A stretch of 64,000 nt of DNA, from the NCBI GenBank assembly GCA_033439765.1, contig JAULSN010000009.1, positions 496,001-560,000 of the forward strand, read 5' to 3'. Origin of the DNA: Lasiosphaeria ovina (lineage: Eukaryota; Ascomycota; Sordariomycetes; Sordariales; Lasiosphaeriaceae). A program made the translations under genes and the position numbers. The notes under the pieces were generated by a model. The model was not told the origin of the DNA. It searched no databases and saw only the letters and a list, made by a program, of their open reading frames with translations. Below, piece by piece: positions 53,840-64,000 of this stretch (positions within the stretch are counted from its first letter, which is position 1; each line of letters begins with the position of its first letter).

Positions 53840-54104
53840 TATCACCGCACAGTCGATTTAATGAGATAGGGCTACACTAATCATCGCTATATTCGTAGAA
53901 TCTAAAGCTAAGGAAAGAAAAAGAAAAGAAAGTTCTAAAAGGCTGCGCGGTGCGTGGAGAAGTGGGCTAGGTTTTGTGGGTCACGTAGCAGGACTTGGTA
54001 CGGGCCACTAATAGCGGGGTTGTTTAGTCAGCTCGAGTCGTATAGCGTACGACCGATTAGGGCCACCTAGGGCCACCCAAATATCCTTCGTACCTACCGT
54101 GATA
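53840..54104 (-). repeat. 3' LTR of gypsy element A
   Basis: 265 bp, less RIP-changed than the 5' LTR (for example CACCGCACAG here against TACCGTATAG there). Confidence 0.9.
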
Positions 54105-54229
54105 CTACCCCCGGGTTAGAAAAAAGCTTCGCCTTAAAGCTTTACCCCCCTAGCTTAACGACGTCGGGTTATCCTATATAGCGGATGGCCTTTTACTATA
54201 GGTTTATTATCGTCTTGGTATAGTTCTTC

Positions 54230-57200
54230 GAACCTATCCTCCTTAGCTGCTTATAGCTACTTATCGAGCCGTACGGGCGGTCCGGCTTTATCGGGGTAGG
54301 TATCGTAATATTCCTTTAGGAGAATTAGGGAGTTCTTGAAGTCTTCGGCGTAATACTAGGTAGCGTCGGGAGCCTACCCGCGCTATTGAACTTAGTACTA
54401 GAGTTTTCTATAGTACGACCGCGATATTAATACCTATTCTACGATCTATTCTTACTTATTATTAATCGTCTCTCCTTCCGGCTTTGAGTCCTCCTAATTA
54501 AGTAGTAGGTTATTTGGGTATAAGCGTAGGCGGTCCGCGTAGAATACGTCGGTCCCTCGCTATCCCTTAGGTATTTCTAGTTTATAGTCGTACCCGTTAG
54601 GGCCGGACCTCTCTAGAACCTTAAAGTATTATTATATTAGCGGGAAGTCTAGTTTTAAGCTAGGTTAATCGGTCGACTATATCTTTTTAATTATATAGAC
54701 TTAGTTACTAACGTCGAAGTCGGGTATTCGGCGGTACTTATTAGCTTCCTAAGTTTAGTACTCTTATACCTTTATAATAGTATCCTTTACGGTATTAATA
54801 TATCCCTCTAGGGTTTTGGCTATTTCCTAGGCCTTTTATCGGGTTATCTTCTCCGATTACTAGAGGTCGGGGTCGGAGAGGTCCGTTCTTCTCGTCTAAT
54901 TATAGTATATTAGTATAAGGAAACTAAAAAGGACCTCGTACGGTTAGAGTTCCGTACTATCTTAAGGAGTTGAATTCTAGACTACGTCTATAGCCGGTAT
55001 AAATTTCGACTAATTATCTTAATAGTAAGAGATAAATATTCATAATCGTTAATCGATCTATTAGTAGAGGTTTTCTACCTATCTTATAATTTATTTATAC
55101 CCGGAGGATAATAATTTCTAACGGATCCCTAGGAGCTTTACTAACTTATCTATAAATTCAGAGATAAACTAAGGACCTCGATCGTTAATAACTTTAGAGG
55201 GTAACCCGAATATACGATATAGTCCCTTATAGTATATACGGGCGACCTCGATTATTATAATAGTAGAATAATACGGCGTATATTAAGAGGCTTTACTTAA
55301 GCGATCGATAATTATAAAGAGGTTATTATACCCGTATTTATCCTTTAGTAGAGACTTGAAATTAATAACTAATCCGCTCTAAATTCTTTAGGGTAGCGGA
55401 ATCGGGTATAATAGACCGGGAGTCTTATCTCGTAGGACTTTAGCGGACTTATATTTATAGTTAACGACGAATCTATCTATATCGGCGCTTAGACCTACCT
55501 ACTAGTAGAGTTCCTTTAATATTTTTTATATCTTATTCCTTCTAGGGTAGGCTAAGGGAAGTCGGGAATATATTTTATCGATAATTCGAGTACGTAATTA
55601 CGCTACGTCTAGTATAACGAGCCTATTATTCTTAAGGAGGAGGCCGTTACGAATTATTAATAGCTAATTACCTTCCTAATCTTCAAGTACCTTTATATAA
55701 TAGACTAATAGGGAATCGTCGGATCTATTAGCTTCGAGTAACTCGTCGAGAAGTTTATACCCCGAAAATAACGGTACTTCTAAAATTAGAGCTCTTAATA
55801 GTATTACTTCTACTATTAATAAGTACTCCGTCGTCTTTACTAATACGCCGTCGTAATCCTACTAAAATATCTAGATAGTACGATAGGCGTCCTATCGTTC
55901 CTTTTAAGTCTTTAGCTCGTAAGAGCGTCGGGTTAGGGCGTCTATTATAGCGTTTAACGCTCCTAAACGATAGAGTATTTAGAAATAGAAACTAGTAAGT
56001 TCTTTTACCTAATTAGCCTACCTTATATTAAGCCGTTATTTAGTTATAAAGTACTTAAGTATATCGTTATCCGAGAAAATAATAAATAACTCTTCGTACT
56101 ATAGGCCTACTAGCTCGCTCCGTTAATATTAAAGAGATCGGATAATCGCTAGTAACTCCTTATCGTAAATAAAGTAGTTAAGTTCGGCCCCCTTTATTAT
56201 TTTAGAATAAAAGGCTACCGGGTATTACTCGTCTCTATATTTCTAACTTAAGACTCTAGTAACTACCCCTCTTAAGGAGTCGGTCTTAATACGGGTTTCC
56301 CGACTATATTCGAAGTACTTTAGGACTAGTACTAATATTAGACGGGCTTTTAACTTATCGAAGGCTAGTTAATAGTCGTCGCTCTATCTAAACGCTTCCC
56401 CTTTCTTCGCTAGAGCTACTAATAGCTTCATAATCTAACTATAATTACGAACGAATCGGCGGTAGAAGTTATAGAATCCGAAGAAGGATTATACTCCCTT
56501 TAGATCGTTCGGCTCCGGCTAGTCTCGTATAATATCCGTTTTAGAGGGATCGACCGATACTCCATCGACTCTAATAATAAAGCCTAAGTACTTAATTTCC
56601 TTTATATAGAATTCGTACTTATTAATATCGGCCTATAGGCCGGCCTCCTATAGTCGTTATAGGATAAGTTATACGTAATAGACGTACTCTTCCTCGGAGT
56701 CTAAATAGACTAAGATATTATCGAGGTAAGCGCTATAGAAGTCGTCGAGGTAGCCTATTAAAGAGTTATTAATAAAACGTTAAAATATTACTAGACTATT
56801 AGTAAGGCTAAAGGGTATAACTTTATAACTAAAGGTCCTATAACAGGTACGAAACGTCGTTAATTACTCGTTATCTAGATATATACGGATTCTATAGAAT
56901 ACTTAGCGGATATCGATCTTTATAAAGATATAGGCCTTACTAATACGACTAAGTATCTCGTCGATTAGAGGTAAAGGTATTCGGTCTTTTTCCGTTAAGG
57001 CGTTTAGCTTACGATAGTCTATATAGAAGTATAGGCTACCGTTACCCTTTCTAGCGAAGAGGATAGGAGCGGCCTATAGCGTACTACTTATTTAGATAAA
57101 ACCCTTTCTAAGGGTATTAGTAATATATTCCCGGTATACCTCTAGTTCCTTAAGAGATATCTTATATAATAGGCTATATCCTAAGTCCTCTAGCTTCTTC

Positions 57201-58224
57201 TTAAGTAATAACCTAATTCGGTAATCGACTAAGTCGCGTTAAGGTACGAGGATATCTAATTAGACTTTACTAAAGACGTTTAGGAAGTCGTAGTATAGGG
57301 ATAGTAACTCGGCGATAATTTTTTTACGTAGTATATTATCATCTTCTTCTAGACCGGTAGTTTTAAGCTTATTAATTCGCTTATTAAGCTCGTTAAGAGT
57401 TATAACCTCGACTTATTCCCCTTTATACGAGAGTCGGAAGGCCGTTTTACTTAGTATAGCTATCTCGGTAGGGCGCTCTCGGTACTAGCCAATCCTATCG
57501 CGTTATATACGATAAGGACCTCGCGCGTCCCGTTTAGGGTATAAGGGCTTCTTCTTTAGTTCTTCGGGTTCTAGCTTCCCTAGCTACTCTTTCTATAATA
57601 GATTAAGTTCTCTCTCTATACGGTTATATTCCCGCTTAGTACGATTACCGTTAATCTATCGTACTAACCTCTAGAGGAGGGTAGGTCTAAAACTCGGAGT
57701 AACTCTTATCGGGGTAAGTTCTTCCTTAGGATTATAAATTATAAAGTTATTCTAGTTCTAGCGTTCAAGCTCGTCTATACGGGCCCGTACGAGCCGGCCG
57801 TCTCGGCGACGCTTATCCTCTTTTTCTAGGAGCTCGTTCCGTCGATAGGCGTCCTATTAATAGTCTATATTAAGGACGGAGGCTACTAAAGACTAATCTA
57901 TAAGAATAGTATTCTACTAATTCGGATCGAATTCCTAGCTCTTTAGGAATAGAAGGCGGCGGCGCTTCGTATCGACTAAGATATTATAATAATCCAGCCA
58001 CTTCCGACCGATTATAACTTTATAAATATAGTCGATTTCGATAAAGCGTTCTTCTTTAATTATATAGTTCTATATAATAAAGTCGGCGTTTAAGAGTATA
58101 TTGATTTTTTAGCGGGATTTATTATCGAACCCTCCTACTTCTTATATATAAGGGTCGATCGTTAAGTTAGCTTATATTATTTTATATAGTTACTATATAA
58201 ATATTCGGTTAATAAAGAGATATC
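54230..58224 (-). pseudogene. pol: Pol region of element A: RT, RNase H, integrase, chromodomain
   Basis: Reverse transcriptase active site reads AYLDNILVYLDSEEEYV (56683-56743), for YLDDILVYSDS. Integrase core at about 55450-55060 has IDRLSKASYY, INDRGP-x-FIS and later conserved acidic positions. The end (about 54480-54280) has PDAT-x-YYAEDFKNSLILLK and AGPPVRLDK, the chromodomain and its C-terminal extension typical of chromoviruses, which guide insertion into heterochromatin. Stops throughout. Confidence 0.8.
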
Positions 58225-60177
58225 TATTTACTCTAGAATCGACGAGTATATTATTTATAATTAAGGAAAGTCCATTATTTACTAGAGTATAACTAATAAT
58301 AAAGGCTTACCCTCCTAGATATTTAAAGAGTAATCCTAGTTCTTTCTTACCTATAGCCCCTATTATATATACCAACTCGGTCCCTAGGAGGGAGTCTACT
58401 TACCCTAGGGTTACTAGTTTTTCGGATCTACGTCTATTCCCTTAGCGGCGGGACTTATAGGCTATATCTCGGTTCTAGACCCGTAGCGGGAGTCGTACTA
58501 TATATAGCGATCTACGATTTCCTAAACTCGATCCTTACCGGCGATAGGGGCGATATTCTTCTAAGGGTAGTCCCGAGTAGTATAGCCCTATTCCCGGTAA
58601 GTAAAGTATCGCTTCTCTAGGTATAGCTTCTTAAGCTCCTCGGCTAAGGCGCGAGGAGGGTTCCGGTTAGGATTGGCAGGAGCGGGGGGCGTAGGTTGGC
58701 TATCGGTTCCGCTACTACCTCGGGGGTTACGTCGAGGTACGCCCTAACTACCTCTAGAGCTACTATTAACGCCGCTAATAGTAGGCTTCTCTACCTTAGC
58801 TTTATTAGCCTATCGTACCTTCTAGGCGAGCTTTATATTTAGCGTAAACTCGGCTCCGATCTTAGCGTACTTCTCAAAGTCGACGGTATCGTCGATATAT
58901 TCACGCGTTAACTTATCCTATATAGTAGGAGTAAGGCGGTACTTAAACTCCTTCTTCTACTCGGATCGGGGGCGGCGGTACTAGCCTACTAGACGAATAA
59001 ACTTATTCCGGAACTCGTAATAATTATCTCTAGATAATATATAAAGATTATTAAACTCCTCTAGAGCCTCCTCTTCGCGATTTATATTACGGTACTTATT
59101 CTTAAGCTAGGCTAGTAAATCTTCTACGGTCTTAATCTAGTTAGGATAGGCGTCCTCTAAATACGGTTCTAGCTATAGAGAGGTATTACCTACTAAGCGG
59201 AGTTTAATATAGGTCTAACGCGCGCGGTCTATCTTATAATAATTAGCATTAACCTATAGCTTATTCTCTATTTAACGAATCTAAGTATTAAAAGTAATTA
59301 TATCTTTCGTACTATTATTATAGAAAAGAGGAGGGTCTACTATCTTCGTACTTCGGTAGGGCTACGAATTACTAGAGGCCGGGGTTAAGTACCGCGAGCT
59401 ACGTTAAGAGAGTATATCGGTAACGATAGTACGGTTTAAGCTATCGATATATTCCTATATTCTCTATATAGTACGGTCCCGATCCTTAAGGGCTACCTAC
59501 GTATTCTCTAATAGGTCGTCTTCCGTAAAGGCGAGGGCGTTTAGGGCTAGTCTATCTATTAGGAGGCGATCGGCCTACGAGCGGATATTTCGGATTACGG
59601 TCGACTAGTTATAAGCGATATCGTATAGCTATACTACCTACTTATAGAACGTATATATTATAATTATTCGTAATTTCATCTCGCGCTAGAGCTCGTCGGG
59701 GTTATACGACGCCTTACGCTCGAAATCCTTTATATCTATTAGCCCCTTAAAGGTTAGGTCCTTATTCTCCGGGAGGAGCGTTCGGAATAGTATAGCGGGT
59801 CCCTTCTTTCCACGCTTAACGAATATAGCGGCTATATTGGTAATCTTCTACTAGAAATCACCCTTAAGGTCCTCGCGAGTTAGATTAAACTATACTTTGG
59901 CGATCTCCGGGAGGATAGCCTAGTTATAAACTTCTCGATTAATTTCGGCCTTACTTATTCCCGGAACGGGATCGCGAATCGTTATCGTAGAAGCTCTTAC
60001 CGATATAGTTCTTATAGTACGAGCTAAAGTCTCGTATTCGCGGACTAACCGGGAGAGAATAGTATTAGAGATCTTATACGGCTAGGCTTTAATAAAGTTA
60101 TCCTATCGGTAGGCGACCTCCTCGAGGGCCCGCTAGAGGTTCTCCTCTATAGAATAATCCGAACCGATAGTAGACAT
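58225..60177 (-). pseudogene. gag: Gag and protease region of element A
   Basis: Starts at ATG 60177 (MSTIGSDYSIEENLQRALEE). A long capsid region follows. The zinc knuckle (58565-58612) reads RYFTYREQGYTTRDYP, where C-x2-C-x4-H-x4-C is expected; all four metal ligands are Tyr, each a C to T change at CpA/CpG-type sites. Protease motif ILVDSRVN (58225-58255) stands for LVDSGA. Many TAG stops. Confidence 0.75.
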
Positions 60178-60363
60178 TCCCTCGGTTAGATAGGGACTTC
60201 CCCGTAGGTTTATACCGCTTAGTACGATTCCTTCCGTATAGTCGCTAGGTTCTAATCTCGTATAACTAATACGTACCCTTCTTTACGACGGTAGTAGATT
60301 TTAACGAAATAAACAAATCTTCGGTAGGATATTCTTTAAGGCCTTCCTAGGTAATAGGTTATA

Positions 60364-60373
60364 AGCTTTAGAT
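60364..60373 (-). promoter_or_regulatory. Primer-binding site of element A, self-complementary
   Basis: Immediately after the 5' LTR the coding strand reads ATCTAAAGCT, an exact complement of AGCTTTAGAT inside the same LTR. This fits Tf1/sushi-type self-priming better than tRNA priming. Confidence 0.65.
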
Positions 60374-60638
60374 TATTACCGTATAGTCGATTTAATAAGA
60401 TAGGGCTATACTAATCATCGCTATATTCGTAGAATCTAAAGCTAAGGAAAGAAAAAGAAAAGAAAGTTCCAAAAGGCTACGCGGTATATGGAGAAGTGGG
60501 CTAGATTTTATAGGTTACGTAGTAGGACTTAGCACGGGCTACTAATAGCGGGGTTATTTAGTCAGCTCGAGTCGTATAGCGTACGACCGATTAGGGCTAC
60601 CTAGGGCCACCCAAATGTCCTTCGCACCTGCCGTGACA
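60374..60638 (-). repeat. 5' LTR of gypsy element A
   Basis: 265 bp; coding strand starts TGTCACGGCAGG. It carries AGCTTTAGAT (plus-strand complement at 60434-60443) in the region likely to be the transcript start. Confidence 0.9.
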
Positions 60639-61483
60639 AATAGGTAGAAAACCTCTATTAGTAGATCGATTAATAATTATAAATATTTATCTCTTACTAT
60701 TAGGATAATTAGTCGAAATTTATACCGGCTATAAACGTAATCTAGAATTTAACTCCTTAAGATAATATAGAACTCTAGCTATACGAAGTCCTTTTTAGTT
60801 TCCCTATACTAATATATTATAATTAGATAAGAAGAACGGACCTCTCCGATCCCGACCTCTAATAATCGGAGAAGATAACCTAATAAGAGGCCTAGGAAAT
60901 AGCCAAAACCCTAAAGGGATATATTAATATTATAAAGGATACTATTATAAAGGTATAAGAGCGCTAAACCTAAGAAGCTAATAAGTACCGCCGAATACCC
61001 GACTTCGACGTTAGTAACTAAATCTATATAATTAAAAAGATATAGTCGACCGATTAGCCTAACTTAAAACTAGACTTCCCGCTAATATAATAATACTTTA
61101 AGGTTCTAGAGAGGTCTAGCCCTAATAGGTATAACTATAAACTAGAAATACCTAAGGGATAGCGAGGGACCGACGTATTTTACGCGGACCGCCTATGCTT
61201 ATACCTAAATAACCTATTACCTAATTAGGAGGATTTAAACCCGGAAGGAGAGACGATTAATAATAAGTAAAAATAGATCGTAGAATAGGTATTAATATCG
61301 CGGTCGTACTATAGAAAACTCTAGTACTAAGTTTAATAGCGCGGGTAGGCTCCCGACGCTACCTAGTATTACGCCGAAGACTTTAAGAACTCCCTAATTC
61401 TCCTAAAAGAATATTACAATACCTACCCTAATAAAGCTGGACCGCCCGTACGGCTCGATAAGTGGCTATAAGTAGCTAAGGGG

Positions 61484-61713
61484 TGTGACGGCCCGTAAGG
61501 AAGTCAACGGTTCAATGCAGTAACGAATGTGGATTTAAAGCTAAGGAAGGAAAAAGAAGATCTATTGCAGGGACCGCGCAGGGCGCGGGGAAATAGGTAG
61601 TGGTGCGAGCCAAAGGCTGAGCACGTGCGAGCTGTGCGCACAGGCCACACCCTAAATACAATGCAGCTAATAGAATTAATCCTGTTATGTGAGCCCCTGT
61701 GGCGACCGTGATA
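61484..61713 (-). repeat. 3' LTR of element C
   Basis: 230 bp; its coding-strand start is TATCACGG, a RIP-like change from TGTCACGG. Confidence 0.92.
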
Positions 61714-61728
61714 TCATCCCCCCCTCGA
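61714..61728 (-). promoter_or_regulatory. Polypurine tract of element C
   Basis: Coding strand GAGGGGGGGATGA directly upstream of the 3' LTR. Confidence 0.75.
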
Positions 61729-61984
61729 AAAAAGCATCGCCCCGATGCGTTCAAATCCATCCTTGGAAAACCGTCAGGTTAAGCCGTAAGGCCTGAATCG
61801 TTCAAATCCGGGGTTTCCGTATTTGAAGACGAAGTTGTTATCAACGGGCCGTTAGGAACTATCAGTCGGGCTATTAATAGTCGTTCGCAGCTGTATGCAG
61901 GTGCAAGGACTAATATATAGGTATGTGTTATATAGGTCTGTCAGGACGCGCTGTGGCTTGATAGGTAGTTGTCAGACCGGTCAA

Positions 61985-62892
61985 TCAGACAGGTCATCGT
62001 AAAATTGTTGATCCATCCGGGCTTTGTTAGTACGTAGGGCAGCCAGATTAATATATTCGCGGGGTTGAGGGTATTCCGAGCGGTCATCCTCGGAAGGTTC
62101 TGAGTCCGTGATGTATTCTATATCTTCAATATTGAAGTTGCTAATGTGGCCAACATCCATCTTGTCTGTATGGTCCTTTGAGCTACCGTACGATTGACCT
62201 ATCTAATAAATGCCAGGGCCGCTCAACTTCTGAAGAAGCTTGACGAAGTTATTGTAGTCCTTCGGGACGTTGAGTTGGACTTTGAGGCGATCGCGAGTGG
62301 CCTTATTAAGTCCCCGGCGTAAAAGGGAGATCTTAATATCGTCAAGCTAGTGATTGGCTCGGGCTTTATATATTAACCGCTCGAAACGCATAAGGAAGCT
62401 GGTGATGGCTTTATTATTACGTTATTTACTCGTATAGAACTTGTCTTGTGCGTTCTCGACCTTATTGGGGTCGTCGTATAGACGTTCTAACTAATCCAAT
62501 AGGGTCTGAGCGTCGTACGTATCGTTATCTTCAGCTTTGGTCAGCTGAGGCATTACCAAGGCTTGAATCTTTAGATCAAGTCGGCCGTAGACGTAGAAAA
62601 ACTAGGCTTCGTCGTTTCCGATCGCAGGTCCATCGATTCGTAGTTTGGCCTTAATAGCAGGGAACCAAGTGTTCTAAGAAAACTCAGAGCCGGTAAATTT
62701 CTCTGGGTTAGGAATGCTCGCCTTCGGGCGGGAGCTTCGGCTAGTTAATAGCTCTGTAATTAACGATATGTTGCTCTCCAAGGTCGTGAGCCTGGCGGTA
62801 AGATTGTTGTTGTCTTGGTGCAACGCCTTGATGGTTTCTTCATGCTGATTGACGGTATATTGAAGTTGAAAGATCTGGTTATCGGAGTTCAT
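61985..62892 (-). pseudogene. gag: Gypsy-type Gag of element C, with Gln/Trp-codon stops
   Basis: ATG at 62892: MNSDNQIFQLQYTVNQHEET, a coiled coil (NNNLTARLTTLESNISLITE), then IPNPEKFTGSEFS, the conserved start of gypsy Gag capsid. The frame continues through about six TAG codons: RIDGPAIGNDEA, DAQTLLD, DPNKVENAQDKFYT, SFLMRFERLIYKA, SLLRRGLNKATRDRLKVQLN and an acidic tail (EDIEYITDSEPSEDDRSEYP) ending near 61985. No zinc knuckle, protease or polymerase follows. Confidence 0.75.
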
Positions 62893-63327
62893 CTTGCCGA
62901 TCGATCGGGCTAGTCGGCTGGCTTCGTGGAAGGTTGATCGAAGGTTAACCTGACGAAGGTCCGAATATTGAGTTTAAGTCTGTTCAGTTCGGTTCGGGGT
63001 TTAGGTTCGGGTTCGGGGTCCGGCGGTCCGCTACCTGGCCATAGGGTTCTACTTTCTCGTACACTGCTGGAAAAGTAGGGAAGATTTCGGTGATTAAAAA
63101 CCTGGGCGTTTAGGTCGTTAGGTCGGAAGCGATTGAGGGCGACGAAATTGAGGGCATTCAGGGACCTGTCGATTGGCTACTGGGGCCCGCGAAGTATGCC
63201 GACTAGTGGGCTGTCTTTCGCGCTGTTGACCGCGGCCAAGTTGGTATTTGAATGGAAAAAAAATCGCGCGCGTAATTACTAGAAAAGAAGAATAAGATCT
63301 ATAGCCTTTCTCAAGCGTGTAGAAATG

Positions 63328-63337
63328 AGCTTTAAAT
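63328..63337 (-). promoter_or_regulatory. Primer-binding site of element C, self-complementary
   Basis: Coding strand TC-ATTTAAAGCT two bases after the LTR is an exact complement of AGCTTTAAAT inside its own LTR. Confidence 0.65.
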
Positions 63338-63339
63338 GA

Positions 63340-63569
63340 TGTGACGGCCCGTAAGGAAGTCAACGGTTCAATGTAGTAACGAATGTGGATTTAAAGCTAA
63401 GGAAGGAAAAAGAAGATCTATCGCAGGGACCGCGTAGGGCGCGGGGAAATAGGTAGTGGTGCGAGCCAAAGGCTGAGTACGTACGAGCTGTGCGCACAGG
63501 CCACACCCTAAATACAATGCAGCCAATAGAATCAATCCTGTTATGTGAGCCCCTGTGGCGACCGTGACA
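63340..63569 (-). repeat. 5' LTR of element C
   Basis: 230 bp, coding-strand start TGTCACGGTCGCC, end GGGCCGTCACA; contains AGCTTTAAAT (complement at 63389-63398). Confidence 0.92.
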
Positions 63570-63704
63570 AGGGGTTTAGGTTCGAAGAACTATACCAAGA
63601 CGATAATAAACCTATAATAAAAGGTTATCCGTTACGTAGGATAACCCGACGTCGATAAGCTAGGGGGGTCAAGCTTCGAGGCGACGCTTTTTTCTAACCC
63701 GGGG

Positions 63705-63969
63705 GTAGTATTACGGCAGGTACGAAGGATATTTGAGTGGCCCTAATCGATCGCACGCTATACGACTCGAGCTGACTAAGCAACCCCGCTATTGGTAGCC
63801 CGTACCAAGTCCTGCTACGTGACTTATAAAACCTAGCCCACTTCTCCGCGCACCGCGCAGCCTTTTGGAACTTTCTTTTCTTTTTCTTTCTTTAGCTTTA
63901 GATTCTACGAATATAACGATGATTGGTATAGCCCTGTCTCATTAAATCGACTGTGCGGTGATACGTAGA
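63705..63969 (+). repeat. 3' LTR of element B
   Basis: 265-bp LTR in reverse orientation relative to element A's LTRs; starts TTACGGCAGG (the expected leading TG-C mutated) and ends CGGTGATA. Confidence 0.85.
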
Positions 63970-64000
63970 CTCTAAATACGGTCGAATTCCTTATACTGTA
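63970..64000. other. Right flank
   Basis: 31 bp beyond the element B LTR; too short to interpret. Confidence 0.5.

Larger units (their letters stand above)
53840..60638 (-). mobile_element. Full-length Ty3/gypsy chromodomain retrotransposon (element A)
   Basis: 6,799 bp with 265-bp LTRs at both ends, coding on the minus strand: Gag, protease, reverse transcriptase/RNase H, integrase and a chromodomain in order from 60177 to about 54230. Coding is riddled with TAG/TAA. CpA and TpG are nearly absent inside while CpG remains common, the signature of saturating RIP. Purine-rich CCGGGGGTAG precedes the 3' LTR. Flanking 5-mers (ATAAG left, AATAG right) are not identical, so the target duplication is mutated or lost. 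Confidence 0.9.
61484..63569 (-). mobile_element. Non-autonomous gag-only LTR retrotransposon (element C) nested in B
   Basis: 2,086 bp with 230-bp LTRs (61484-61713 and 63340-63569) and a perfect 5-bp target duplication AGGGG (61479-61483 and 63570-63574). Coding strand is minus; the only recognisable protein is Gag. Few differences between LTRs (all C/T or G/A) and a normal CpA content show that it is younger than A and B. Its LTR shares the block GCTAAGGAAxGAAAAAGAA with element A's LTR, so A-like elements may have supplied Pol. Confidence 0.9.
60639..63969 (+). mobile_element. Inverted partial copy of the gypsy family (element B), split by element C
   Basis: 60639-61483 is the reverse complement of 55080-54235 (integrase end and chromodomain), continued after element C at 63570-63704 by the complement of 54234-54105, and closed by a 265-bp LTR (63705-63969). 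Its left end abuts the LTR of element A, so the 5' two thirds are missing. RIP-saturated in 60639-61483. Confidence 0.85.

Noticed and set aside
53840..54104. Solo LTR
   Set aside because: A matching 265-bp copy at 60374-60638 with coding domains between shows it is the 3' LTR of a full element.

Overview
The window looks like a gene-poor, repeat-rich accessory or subtelomere-like region of a filamentous ascomycete (Pezizomycotina). The evidence is short GT-AG introns (48-87 bp) with CTAAC/CTGAC branch points, a fungal protein repertoire (Zn2Cys6 factor, DUF3435, alpha-kinase, Hst3-type sirtuin, pogo/Fot1 transposase, chromodomain Ty3/gypsy) and strong signs of repeat-induced point mutation (RIP, CpA to TpA). 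No rRNA, CRISPR or bacterial gene organisation is present. Most recognisable coding sequence is broken: it consists of pieces of host genes and transposons, with few intact genes.

Layout: 1-7.6 kb holds a 524-codon HNH-like gene (minus strand) and a C-terminally truncated sirtuin. A Ty1/copia element occupies 7,623-13,250 (173-bp LTRs, ATCTC target duplication) just upstream of an intact 84-codon ORF. From 13.8 to 29.6 kb lie decayed ORFs: a probable DUF3435-type zinc-finger tail, a first pogo copy abutting a minisatellite, an NmrA-like fragment, an alpha-kinase lacking its catalytic middle, the catalytic end of a DUF3435 tyrosine recombinase, and unknown spliced genes. From 31.6 to 35.2 kb lie a Ulp1-like fragment, a three-exon Zn2Cys6 gene with one frameshift inside the zinc cluster, and an hAT-like fragment. 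From 36.5 to 40.4 kb are polyQ remnants, a fragment of proteasome subunit RPN1, and a second pogo copy with both terminal inverted repeats. From 43 to 48.6 kb is a series of gene splinters (MFS, ABC transporter, small Rossmann-like protein, membrane protein, GMC oxidoreductase, PKS carrier-protein end).

The right end (50.9-64 kb) is a retrotransposon nest. It contains a RIP-saturated unknown gene, a Tc1/mariner (IS630-type) remnant, a full-length chromodomain gypsy element (A, 53,840-60,638) and an inverted partial copy of the same family (B). B is split by a small gag-only LTR element (C, 61,484-63,569, AGGGG target duplication). A and C each carry, at the primer-binding position, a 10-base sequence complementary to a site inside their own LTR. 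The two pairs differ by a compensating base, as expected for Tf1-like self-priming.

How parts work together: few intact genes remain, so no working pathway can be proposed. What can be read is a history of insertion, host-gene fragmentation and RIP. The copia element is lightly mutated (all nine in-frame stops sit at probable Gln codons), the gypsy A/B layer is saturated, and element C came later. All functional calls come from reading translated motifs by eye, without database searches.
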